A stretch of 64,000 bases of DNA from DATGMS01 sp040905145 (GTDB lineage: Bacteria > Bacteroidota > Bacteroidia > Cytophagales > Cyclobacteriaceae): contig JBBDSC010000165.1 in NCBI GenBank assembly GCA_040905145.1, positions 41,930 through 105,929 of the forward strand, written 5' to 3'. This document shows, piece by piece, positions 46,709 to 54,807 of this stretch. The notes beneath the pieces were generated by a model that did no database searches, was not told where the DNA came from, and saw only the letters and a list, made by a program, of their open reading frames with translations. How positions within the stretch are numbered: the stretch's first letter is position 1; the number at the start of each line of letters is the position of its first letter. Made by a program: the position numbers and the translations under genes.

Positions 46709-48822
46709 TATCCCAGTATAACTTTTATGATTCCATTTTTCGGAATTAGAGATCCGGCCGTCATGGATTGGTTTCTCACTCTTCCACGACCTGTATATTG
46801 TACTCTCAGTCCTTTGTTTTCCAACACATAAAGGGCATCCCTCAAGGTCATCCCTTTTACATCCGGTACCTTTTGGGCATCTACTTTGTTGGATTTCCAA
46901 TTGATCGAGCGGTTCACAACACTTGACTTTACCCACCTTTCCTCTCCATTATAATGGTTTGAAAGGCCAAAATCATTACAGATCATTTGAAGTTCTTCGG
47001 CCATTCCTGCCTGAATAAATGGAAAGCCCCCTTTGGTCAGGCCATTGTCCTTAACCTCTCCTTTCAGTTCATTTCCTTCATTTAATTCTAAATCCTGAGC
47101 ATGGATTTTATCCGCAATTTCCTTGAAAACCGGAGCTGAAACGTCCCCACCATAGGCATTGAACCCTTTTGGACTATCTATTACTATGATGGCACTGTAC
47201 TTTGGATTGTCTGCTGGAAAATATCCGGCAAAAGAGGCATAGTATTTTCGCGTATAACGTCCATTGACTAATTTCTGGGCTGTACCGGTTTTCCCGGCGA
47301 TTTCATAATCAGCATTTTTAATGTTTCTTGCCGTACCATTTTCCACCACCCCTTTAAGTAGGGATTGAAGGGCTTTAATTGTTTTATCAGAAGCAATTTG
47401 CTTCCTCAAGATCTCTGTCCCAAATTTTTCTTTTATCGTGTTTCCCCTGGAAATGCTTTGAACAATCATAGGCTTCACCATTTTACCATTGTTGGCTACT
47501 GCATTATAAAGCATCAAAGTTTGTAGCGGTGTAATCTTTAGCTCATATCCAATCGACATCCAGGGCAAGGTGGTCCCATACCAGTTTTTATCCCCTGGAT
47601 TCTTAAAATAAGGAATTCCATCTCCTTTAATCTGAAATTGAATGGGTTTATCAAGAGCCGTTTTAGTGATGTATTCCATGTAATTTGAAGGATTAACACC
47701 AAACTGTTCGTTGACCAATCTTGAAATCCCCACATTGGAAGATTTTTCAAAAGCTTCCCTGACCGTTATTTTCCCATATCCTCCATGCTTGACATCCCGC
47801 ATGGTCCTGTCATAGAACTTATAGCTACCATTACCGGTGTCCACGGAATCTTTAAGGCTGATCGATCCTTCTTCCAAAAGGGCCAACATAGAAAGCAACT
47901 TAAAAGTGGAGCCGGGCTCTGTCAGCCCCTGCTCTCCAACAGCAAAATTATAGTATTCGCCGTAGCTATTACCATTCTTGTTTTTCTGAAGATTCGCTAT
48001 CGCTTTAATATGGCCCGTTGCTACCTCCATGACGATTACTGTCCCAAATTCAGCGTCTTTATTCATCAACTGCCTCAACAGTGCTGACTCAGCAACATCC
48101 TGTATGTTGATATCCAAGGTAGTGATCACATCGTGTCCATTCTCGGGCCGGATATCATTGGCATCATGTAAGGGTTTCCAGGAACCTCCCGCCATTTTCT
48201 GAAAAAGCGCCTCCCCGTTCCTTCCCTGCAGGTATTCGTTAAAGCTGTATTCCAGTCCTACACCATAATTGTTCTCGTTAAGAAATCCGACGGTTCTACC
48301 GGCCAGGGATTTAAAAGGCCGATAACGCCGATCTATTTTTTCGAAAATAACGCCACCGCTCATTCGTCCTTCCCTAAAAATGGGCCAACTCATCATCTTC
48401 TTCTTATCCTGATATCCGATTTGACTGCGGTTTATAATCAAATATTGTTTCCCATTCAATCTGGCATCGTTGATCTTCCGCTTATAGGCAGGGGGAGGTT
48501 TATCTTTATAAAAAGCAGCTAACAAATTAGCCAGCGAATCTATCCCTGATTTATAAACTTCGTTTGTAGCAATGGAAGGATCCAACACCACCCTGTAAAA
48601 GGGTAAACTTGTAGCCAATAGGCTGCCATCCCCACTATAAATGTTGCCCCTTGTGGCATTTACCGCTCTATATTGAAGGTTTATATCATCTGACATTTTG
48701 CGCCATTCATCACCCTCTACAAATTGGACATGTGTGATCCTATAGAAGATAACTCCTGCAAAAATTGCCATCCCAAGAAAGGCTAGTCTTACCCTAAATA
48801 ATATGGATCTTTTGATGTTCAC
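46708..48822 (-). CDS. ftsI: Division-specific penicillin-binding protein FtsI (PBP3) with PASTA domain
   Basis: This class B transpeptidase of 704 residues cross-links septal peptidoglycan. It has an N-terminal membrane helix (about 11-28), a dimerisation/pedestal region, and the transpeptidase motifs SxxK (Ser305-Lys308 in EPGSTFK), SxN (SSN at 361-363) and KTG (511-513). A single PASTA domain follows at the C-terminus (PDVKGMTLRDALYVLENKGL), a common feature of Bacteroidota FtsI and absent from E. coli PBP3. It overlaps ftsL by four bases and murE by one. Confidence 0.96.
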   Translation of the reverse strand: MNIKRSILFRVRLAFLGMAIFAGVIFYRITHVQFVEGDEWRKMSDDINLQYRAVNATRGNIYSGDGSLLATSLPFYRVVLDPSIATNEVYKSGIDSLANLLAAFYKDKPPPAYKRKINDARLNGKQYLIINRSQIGYQDKKKMMSWPIFREGRMSGGVIFEKIDRRYRPFKSLAGRTVGFLNENNYGVGLEYSFNEYLQGRNGEALFQKMAGGSWKPLHDANDIRPENGHDVITTLDINIQDVAESALLRQLMNKDAEFGTVIVMEVATGHIKAIANLQKNKNGNSYGEYYNFAVGEQGLTEPGSTFKLLSMLALLEEGSISLKDSVDTGNGSYKFYDRTMRDVKHGGYGKITVREAFEKSSNVGISRLVNEQFGVNPSNYMEYITKTALDKPIQFQIKGDGIPYFKNPGDKNWYGTTLPWMSIGYELKITPLQTLMLYNAVANNGKMVKPMIVQSISRGNTIKEKFGTEILRKQIASDKTIKALQSLLKGVVENGTARNIKNADYEIAGKTGTAQKLVNGRYTRKYYASFAGYFPADNPKYSAIIVIDSPKGFNAYGGDVSAPVFKEIADKIHAQDLELNEGNELKGEVKDNGLTKGGFPFIQAGMAEELQMICNDFGLSNHYNGEERWVKSSVVNRSINWKSNKVDAQKVPDVKGMTLRDALYVLENKGLRVQYTGRGRVRNQSMTAGSLIPKNGIIKVILG

Positions 48823-49193
48823 TTCTCAACGATTATTTTCAATGGTGGTTTTTCTATTTCATATATCCCCAAAGGCATTATTTTCTTGGCTACTTCTGAT
48901 TGTTTTCTACTGTACATGTAATCTGCTTCCAACGTGGTCACATCCGCTCTTAAATCTTCTACTTCTTGCTGAACCACTTCGATTTTTCTGATGGTATTTT
49001 CAGCCCGGTGATTGCTCCATATATAGATCAAGGCCAAAAAAGCGGCATACAAAAGCGGTGGTACCAGCTTCACTGGAACGCCTTCCCCTATCAGCCCACT
49101 AATGTTGGTTTTATCTTCTATCCACGTAAAAAGGTTTCCCTCTCTTTTTGGTCCAATGGGCTTTATTTTCTTCTTGAAAGTATTTTCAGCCAT
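48819..49193 (-). CDS. ftsL: FtsL-like cell division protein
   Basis: This 124-residue single-pass protein has a cytoplasmic N-terminus rich in lysine, a membrane helix (about 42-60) and a short periplasmic coiled coil (RKIEVVQQEVEDLRADVTTLEADYMYS). This topology and its place between rsmH and ftsI match FtsL, which scaffolds the FtsQ-FtsB-FtsL complex. FtsL proteins share little sequence, so the name rests mostly on position and topology. Its start is two bases from the rsmH stop. Confidence 0.85.
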   Translation of the reverse strand: MAENTFKKKIKPIGPKREGNLFTWIEDKTNISGLIGEGVPVKLVPPLLYAAFLALIYIWSNHRAENTIRKIEVVQQEVEDLRADVTTLEADYMYSRKQSEVAKKIMPLGIYEIEKPPLKIIVEK

Positions 49194-49195
49194 GA

Positions 49196-50101
49196 TTATG
49201 TTTTTTTAGCTATTCTTAATTTGGCGCTTCTGGCCCTATTGTTCAAGGCCACCTCTTTTTCATCAGCCTTTATTGCCTTGCGAACTACCGGCTCCAAAGG
49301 ACGGAGGATATTCCCATAAAAATCCTTGTCCACTTCTCCTTGAAATTTTCCCTTGGCCATGAAATTTTTAACCATTCTGTCTTCCAGGGAATGGTAACTC
49401 ATCACCACCAATCTTCCTTCCGGTTTTAAAACATCAGTGGACTGCCTTAGCAATTCCTCCAATGCCCCCATCTCATCATTCACCGCTATCCTCAATGCCT
49501 GGAAAACCTGAGCGAAATATTTAAATTCCTTTCCCCTTGGAGCAAATTTTTTCAGGACCTCCTTAAACTCCCCTATTGTATTAAAGGGTTTGTTGACCCT
49601 TTCCGAAACAACCACATGGGCCAATGTTTTTGCATTTTTAACCTCCCCATAAATCCCGAATAATTTATGGAGTTCGGCCTCCGGATAATCATTTAGGATT
49701 TCCTTAGCGGAAAGTTCTGCTGAAGTATCCATTCTCATATCCAGGTTCCCATCAAACCTCGTTGAAAAGCCCCGGACTGGCTCATCTATTTGATGGGAGG
49801 AAACTCCTAAATCTGCCAAAATACCATCTACTTCCTTTACCTTATATAATCTCAAATACCTTTTCAAATCCCTGAAGTTTGCCTGCACAAATGTGAAATT
49901 TTTGTCATCCGGCACATTAGCCAGTGCATCCTTATCCTGATCAAAGCCATATAAGTGCCCGTTGTCCAGATACTTCAGGATTTCCCGGGAATGACCTCCA
50001 CCACCGAAGGTCAGATCCAAATAGACCCCATCGGGATTGATCGACAATCCTTCTATACATTGCTCCAGCATTACGGGAATATGGTATATTTGTCCACTCA
50101 T
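49196..50101 (-). CDS. rsmH: 16S rRNA m4C1402 methyltransferase RsmH (MraW)
   Basis: This 301-residue cytoplasmic enzyme methylates N4 of cytosine 1402 in 16S rRNA. It begins with HIPVMLEQCIEGL, the SAM-binding block YLDLTFGGGGHSREIL, ADLGVSSHQIDEPVRGFSTRFDGNLDMRMD, and ALRIAVNDEMGALEELL. All are family hallmarks and the length is typical. Its start overlaps the mraZ stop by four bases. Confidence 0.97.
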   Translation of the reverse strand: MSGQIYHIPVMLEQCIEGLSINPDGVYLDLTFGGGGHSREILKYLDNGHLYGFDQDKDALANVPDDKNFTFVQANFRDLKRYLRLYKVKEVDGILADLGVSSHQIDEPVRGFSTRFDGNLDMRMDTSAELSAKEILNDYPEAELHKLFGIYGEVKNAKTLAHVVVSERVNKPFNTIGEFKEVLKKFAPRGKEFKYFAQVFQALRIAVNDEMGALEELLRQSTDVLKPEGRLVVMSYHSLEDRMVKNFMAKGKFQGEVDKDFYGNILRPLEPVVRKAIKADEKEVALNNRARSAKLRIAKKT

Positions 50102-50541
50102 TGTTTTGACACTGCATTTTGTATCTGATTAGATAACTCATCACTATCCATGAGGTAATCGTCAAACACCTCTGGATTCCAAATTTCCATTCGATTGCCT
50201 ACACCCACTACTTTTACTTCCTTCTCTATCTTTACTGCTTTCATCATAGATTTGGGAATCAGAAATCTTCCCGCACTATCCAACTCAACATCAATGTTCC
50301 TTCGGAAAAAATTCCTTTGGATGTTCCTGTCCTCTTTCTTCAATTCATCTAATCCAGCCACTTTACTGTAAGTCTTGTTATACTCTAATAATGGATACAA
50401 CACCAGGCAAGGCTCAAAGCCAAGTACGATCATAAGTTCATTGCCATTGATTTCCGGTAGGGCGGCCTTTAATTTGGCCGGCAATACCAGACGTCCCTTG
50501 GTGTCTAACTTACAATCATATTCACTGGTGAATTTTGCCAT
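50098..50541 (-). CDS. mraZ: Transcriptional regulator MraZ
   Basis: This 147-residue DNA-binding protein has two AbrB-like halves, each with the D-x-x-GR signature: KLDTKGRLVLPAKLK near residue 11 and VELDSAGRFLIPKSMM near residue 79. It represses the division and cell wall cluster, of which it is the first gene, by binding tandem repeats before its own promoter. Such repeats are visible here at 50581-50620. The start ATG 50541 has no obvious Shine-Dalgarno sequence, as is common in this phylum. Confidence 0.97.
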   Translation of the reverse strand: MAKFTSEYDCKLDTKGRLVLPAKLKAALPEINGNELMIVLGFEPCLVLYPLLEYNKTYSKVAGLDELKKEDRNIQRNFFRRNIDVELDSAGRFLIPKSMMKAVKIEKEVKVVGVGNRMEIWNPEVFDDYLMDSDELSNQIQNAVSKQ

Positions 50542-50566
50542 TTTATTAAGGAGTTCCCTTCAAATA

Positions 50567-50574
50567 CAAAAGTA
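50567..50574 (-). promoter_or_regulatory. Probable -7 element of the mraZ promoter
   Basis: TACTTTTG on the minus strand fits TAnnTTTG exactly and would give a leader of about 20 bases. The expected -33 TTTG is not visible; the MraZ-type repeats occupy that place, as expected if MraZ blocks the polymerase. Confidence 0.6.
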
Positions 50575-50580
50575 ATAAAT

Positions 50581-50620
50581 CCATCCACACGATCTACCAC
50601 ATTGCCCCACTTTTTACCAC
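50581..50620 (-). promoter_or_regulatory. MraZ operator: four GTGG-type repeats at 10-base spacing
   Basis: Read on the minus strand, GTGG begins at 50620, 50610 and 50600 and GTGT at 50590, each exactly 10 bases after the last. A GTG in the same phase lies further out (50648-50650). MraZ operators in other bacteria are repeats of GTGGG/AAAGTGG-like words at 10-base spacing. The repeats start just upstream of the -7 element at 50567-50574, which suits repression. Confidence 0.8.
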
Positions 50621-50966
50621 TTCTCAATAAAAGTACCAAAAGTTTATCACATCCCAATTAATTGAAAGAAAAATATTGGATTGCCAACCTGAATTTCACC
50701 CTTTTATGGCATAGGGTCAATAAAGTGGGGGATATTCACATAAAAGTCCGCTAGGTAAAAAATTAACAAATAGGGTTTGTGCGAAATCTTTATTTGATAA
50801 AGCTAAGCAAACCAAGAGAGCGGGTAAGCACGCTGCAGAAAAAAAATGTTATTCAACGCTCGAAAAGAGCGAAATAAAAAGACAAACACCTACACAATTA
50901 TCTGATAAAGAAAATTAAATCGTCCACATAAGCAGGTGAAATCATCAAACCCAGCCAATCAATTCT
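50621..50966. other. Intergenic region between mraZ and the prenyl synthase
   Basis: This stretch is AT-rich with no believable frame. A hairpin CGCTC-GAAAA-GAGCG lies at 50857-50871 but lacks a close T-run. I see no RNA gene I can name. Confidence 0.45.
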
Positions 50967-51005
50967 AAGCCTCTATATGAGTGATATTTCCCCATCATGA
51001 GGCTT
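50967..51005. terminator. Possible stem-loop after the prenyl synthase gene
   Basis: AAGCCTC (50967-50973) and GAGGCTT (50999-51005) form a perfect 7-base stem with a 25-base loop three bases beyond the stop of the synthase. No T-run follows on the minus strand, so termination is uncertain. Confidence 0.35.
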
Positions 51006-51008
51006 TTA

Positions 51009-51983
51009 TTACTTCTTCCGCTCAATAGTATACCTCACCAAAGCCTCCAAAGAATCCTTATAATCTGATTCAGGGAATTCCGATAAAATGGCCAATGCTT
51101 CCTGGAAATACCGGTTCATTATTTTTTCGGCATAATCCAGGCCCCCAGAGCCTTTTACAAAATCTATTACCTGGTTGACTGCCTTTTTATCTTCATTTCG
51201 GTTCCTGATTAGGTAGATGATCTTTTTTTTATCCATCCAGGAAGCATGGCTCAAGGCATAAATCAAGGGCAAAGTCATTTTCTTTTCTTTAATATCAATC
51301 CCCAACGGCTTACCAACCTCATCCTCTCCATAGTCAAACAGGTCATCCTTGATCTGGAAAGCCATCCCCACCATTTCACCAAAAGTCCTCATTTTTTGAA
51401 TCATTTCTTTGCTGGCACCCGCAGTGGCAGCACCCACGGCACAGCAAGAAGCGATCAGACTGGCGGTCTTTTTTTTGATAATGGTATAATACACTTCTTC
51501 CGTGATATCCAATTTTCTAGCCTTGGCTATCTGAAGAAGCTCTCCTTCGCTCATCTCCTGGACCGCATTGGAGACTATTCTGAGCAACTCAAAATCTCCA
51601 TTGTCCACGCTTAAAAGCAAACCCCTGGAAAGTAAATAATCGCCCACCAAAACTGCTATTTTATTTTTCCATAAGGCATTGACCGAAAAAAAACCCCTGC
51701 GATAATTGGCATCATCCACCACATCATCATGCACCAATGTCGCAGTGTGCAACAATTCAATTAACGCAGCTCCTCTATAGGAAGCCTCGGAAATCCCTCC
51801 TGAAACCCCACTGGTCAAAAAAACGAACATGGGCCTCATTTGCTTTCCTTTTCGCCGTACAATGTAATTGGTGATGTGGTCCAAAAGTTTTACTTTGCTC
51901 TTCATAAAAAAGCGAAACTTCTTTTCAAAATCAGCCATTTCATTGGCTATGGGCGATTGTATTTGCTTTAGATCTGGATTCAT
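51009..51983 (-). CDS. Polyprenyl diphosphate synthase
   Basis: This 324-residue cytoplasmic enzyme condenses isopentenyl diphosphate onto allylic diphosphates. The two aspartate-rich motifs are present: HDDVVDDA and FQIKDDLFDYGED, with KGKQMRPMFVFLTSG near residue 50 and a GELLQIAKAR block. These fit trans-type medium- or long-chain synthases of the IspB/octaprenyl group, which make the menaquinone tail; the cell wall carrier needs a cis-type enzyme, so a wall role is unlikely. Chain length cannot be read reliably. I choose ATG 51983 (MNPDLKQIQ); an upstream in-frame ATG at 52001 adds six residues. Confidence 0.93.
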   Translation of the reverse strand: MNPDLKQIQSPIANEMADFEKKFRFFMKSKVKLLDHITNYIVRRKGKQMRPMFVFLTSGVSGGISEASYRGAALIELLHTATLVHDDVVDDANYRRGFFSVNALWKNKIAVLVGDYLLSRGLLLSVDNGDFELLRIVSNAVQEMSEGELLQIAKARKLDITEEVYYTIIKKKTASLIASCCAVGAATAGASKEMIQKMRTFGEMVGMAFQIKDDLFDYGEDEVGKPLGIDIKEKKMTLPLIYALSHASWMDKKKIIYLIRNRNEDKKAVNQVIDFVKGSGGLDYAEKIMNRYFQEALAILSEFPESDYKDSLEALVRYTIERKK

Positions 51984-52380
51984 TGACGTTTGGTGATGCA
52001 ATAATACAATGTATTACTTCATTGACAAAATAGAGGCTATGATTATTAGGCCGAAGATCGAGACCTAAGACCTGAGTTCCTCTGGAGCGCGTTTTGCCCA
52101 CCATATCCGATTATATAAATATTGAAGAATTAGCTGGTTGGATGGTTTAAAGATAGAGGTGAAATTTCCCACAAACCGATAGGCGATTCTATAGGGAAAC
52201 GGATGTTTCTGAGGGAATGTAACGGCGCGTACGATGATGGACTTGCCTGCTTCCTTTTCTGTTGTTCCTCTTTGGAATGGTGGGGGCAGGCAGAGAAAAA
52301 TAATCAGTCAGCCACCTCAAAAATCAGCTGCCAAACAGGTGGACTACATAAATATCTGTCAATTATTACAAATTTTAATA
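51984..52380. other. Intergenic region upstream of the prenyl synthase
   Basis: I see no gene here. A short plus-strand open frame (52203-52418) has unbalanced composition and no resemblance to a known protein. The right half is richer in G+C and continues into the SnoaL remnant, so it may be debris of the same transferred segment. Confidence 0.4.
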
Positions 52381-52578
52381 CTACTGTTGCCCTAGACGTG
52401 TATGTCTACTTTGATTAAAACAGACCGTTTCCGTTCGCGAATAGGGATTGTGATGGCGAAAATCAGGGCCCAGGTATTTTTCGTAAGCTTCACTTATCTG
52501 TCCGTCAACAATAAGCTGTTCGAATGTTACGGCGGCTTTTTTGTGAGAACCTTTACTGATGTTGGCCGGTAATTTCAT
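52381..52578 (-). pseudogene. Truncated SnoaL-like (NTF2-fold) gene
   Basis: The first 46 or so residues (KKAAVTFEQLIVDGQISEA, then YEKYLGPDFRHHNPY) resemble the N-terminal part of SnoaL-like/NTF2-fold proteins, which are usually 120-150 residues. After HHNPY the resemblance stops and the frame ends after 19 further unrelated residues. The catalytic half of the fold is therefore missing. It lies 49 bases downstream of the GH140-like gene on the same strand, and may have been its partner before decay. Confidence 0.6.
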
Positions 52579-52627
52579 AATTTGTCATATTAATTAAGTT
52601 AAAGGCCTTCTTTCAGGAGGATACCTG

Positions 52628-54367
52628 TCATGGCTTTCCCTGGAGAGTTAACACCCAATCCTGATCTCCGGCCGGCGACGCAATATTACTATCACCGGAG
52701 TCATCTGCCACAAGGGTAAAGTCAGTAAGTTCTTCACCGTTAACTGGATTGAACCAGGTGGCGGTATACCTGCCTTTGGCTTTGAGTGAATGAAGTGTAA
52801 CAGTTCCCGGTGCGAGGATATATATCATGCGCAACTGGTCATCAACTGCGGCGCAAAGTGCTGACATTTTTTCTGAATCACCGGAGACCCATTCAGGCCT
52901 GGGTTCCAGCCTGTTCCATAGAGGAAAGGATTCGATGAAGCGTTTGGCGGCAGCGAGTTGGGTGGAGCCGGGTAGTTGCATGGCCACATCCCAAGCTGTT
53001 GTTCCCCAATTATTACCACCTGGTGAAGCACCGTATGGAACTTCGCGCCCATTCACCTGCCAAATGCCATTTGCTCCGTAGGTATGGCCGGCGAAACCTG
53101 TGTTAATTGTGTGTGCCCAAAATGCCTCCCTTGCTGCCGCCGCAGGAAGCGGTTCTGGTATAGCTAAAGCTTCATAGCGTGATTCACCGCTGATCACGGG
53201 CATGATTGGTCGGTCGTTCCAACCTTCCAATGCGAGGGCGGCTTGCTTTGGTCCAGGTGAACCATGGCCACTTTGTTGCATATCAAAATCAAGTATCCCT
53301 GGTTCTGTCACCGAAGCTCGGGCGGTTCGGGAAGGATGTGATGTGATGAGCCGGTGAAACGGATCCGTTTTGCGCATATAATGGATGATTTCCGTCCATT
53401 CATTTTTCTGGCGCTCTTTATCTTCGTCTTTAGTTGTAGAGAGATAAAAAGGCATTGTCGTCTCGCCAGCGGCAACCCATACTACAGGTAATGCGCCCCA
53501 ACGAGCTATAATATAACGCCAATGATTTTTCATTTTTTCCACACCCAGCCAAGGAATGTGATACCCCCAGGCTCCTACCACGCAAGGTACCAGCCCCTGC
53601 TCTACAAGAAACATGATTCGTTTGTCGGCAGCATCAAAATATTCAGGTCTGATTCGTGCATATTCAAATTCCCAAGGAAATCCCGCCTCATTCTCACCCC
53701 GTTCATCAAAGGCAGGCATGTCAGGATATAACCCTGCCACTATCTGAATGACATTGAATCCTTTCTTGATCCGATCAGCAGTAAGCTCTTTGAAATCGTT
53801 GGGCCATCCCAATCGTTTGGTGAGCCCCATCCACCATGTATCACCCAACCAGAAAAAAGGAGTATCATCAGCATAGGCAAAATGGCGTTTATCATCTGCT
53901 ACCTTTATTGGACCTTTTTTTAAAAGTAAATTTTTCCCTTCATATGCTTGAATTACCACTTCTCCGCTAATTCCATTTAGACCTTTATCGTCCGTTTCGG
54001 AACATTCACTACGAAAACGATGTGTCCCTAATTCTGAGGATGAATATCGGACCTTCCACTTGTTGTTTCCATCCCAAAATCCAGGTATGCGTAGTTCATG
54101 ACCATTTGGATCAGTAAATATTGCGTCAAGGATCACTTGGTTGAATGGATCCGAATAACTTTGTGCAGCAGTAAATGTTAGCTCCACCAGCATATTTGCT
54201 TGAGTTTTTGCCACAGTATCCATACTCCTTCCCGACGCGTGAATAGGTAACTGAAAGGAAAGTAATAATAGCAATATGGTTGCATTTACCATAACAGCAC
54301 AAAATGCTTTACTCAGGAACTTTTGCCTCATCAGTTTCATTACATTGGATTGGTTTAATTGATCCAT
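52628..54367 (-). CDS. DUF5060/DUF4038 glycoside hydrolase, GH140-like
   Basis: This exported protein of 579 residues has a signal peptide (hydrophobic stretch about 24-42). An N-terminal DUF5060-like beta domain (about 55-150) includes FTDPNGHELRIPGFWDG and WKVRYSSSELGTHRFR. A DUF4038 TIM-barrel (about 165-470) follows, with FFWLGDTWWMGL, GFNVIQIVAGLYPDMPAF, VVWVAAGETTMPF and MPVISGESRYEAL; acidic residues in the last two are candidate catalytic ones. The end resembles the collagen-binding-like domain often found there. GH140 enzymes of this build include apiosidases. It is more G+C-rich than its surroundings and is divergent from the AraC gene. Start could also be ATG 54340 or 54331. Confidence 0.85.
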   Translation of the reverse strand: MDQLNQSNVMKLMRQKFLSKAFCAVMVNATILLLLLSFQLPIHASGRSMDTVAKTQANMLVELTFTAAQSYSDPFNQVILDAIFTDPNGHELRIPGFWDGNNKWKVRYSSSELGTHRFRSECSETDDKGLNGISGEVVIQAYEGKNLLLKKGPIKVADDKRHFAYADDTPFFWLGDTWWMGLTKRLGWPNDFKELTADRIKKGFNVIQIVAGLYPDMPAFDERGENEAGFPWEFEYARIRPEYFDAADKRIMFLVEQGLVPCVVGAWGYHIPWLGVEKMKNHWRYIIARWGALPVVWVAAGETTMPFYLSTTKDEDKERQKNEWTEIIHYMRKTDPFHRLITSHPSRTARASVTEPGILDFDMQQSGHGSPGPKQAALALEGWNDRPIMPVISGESRYEALAIPEPLPAAAAREAFWAHTINTGFAGHTYGANGIWQVNGREVPYGASPGGNNWGTTAWDVAMQLPGSTQLAAAKRFIESFPLWNRLEPRPEWVSGDSEKMSALCAAVDDQLRMIYILAPGTVTLHSLKAKGRYTATWFNPVNGEELTDFTLVADDSGDSNIASPAGDQDWVLTLQGKP

Positions 54368-54807
54368 AGTTTAAATTTTAAGTATAAATTAACCACTAAT
54401 TCCCTTTGGTATATTGTATAAAACCAAAATCATTTGGATTTTTCCCATCAAGGTAATACACAGTGTAAAAGAAAAATAGAAAAAAAGATTACTTTTTGTA
54501 TTTTTGATTTTTCATACGTTTAATATACAAAACTGTATCTTATAAACAAGTTTATTCCGCAAATATTCTAAAACCAAAAAGGATTGCTATAGTGGTAAAT
54601 TCCCCATTTCCAATTTCTCTTCCGAGTTCATTCAGCAATTAAAGTATGAAATTAATACCAGCCAGCTTAAAAATTTATTTTGATATTTTGATTGATATTA
54701 ATATATTTATCATCCACCCCCGGATATCAAAACAATGCTAACTTCAAAAATTCGACAATTTTGTTTTCTCATTTTTCTTTCTCTTATAAAATTACCTGAA
54801 TTATTGC
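54368..54807. other. Divergent promoter region between the GH140-like gene and the AraC gene
   Basis: This is a 440-base AT-rich region without a believable gene. It must hold promoters for both flanking genes, but no exact TAnnTTTG element stands out. It is a natural place to look for AraC binding sites. Confidence 0.5.

Noticed and set aside
50857..50871. CGCTC-GAAAA-GAGCG hairpin, considered as part of a small RNA
   Set aside because: It is isolated, has no adjacent T-tract, and I could match no known RNA family.
52203..52418. Small plus-strand frame with many cysteines
   Set aside because: No known resemblance, no ribosome site, and it lies in what looks like gene debris.
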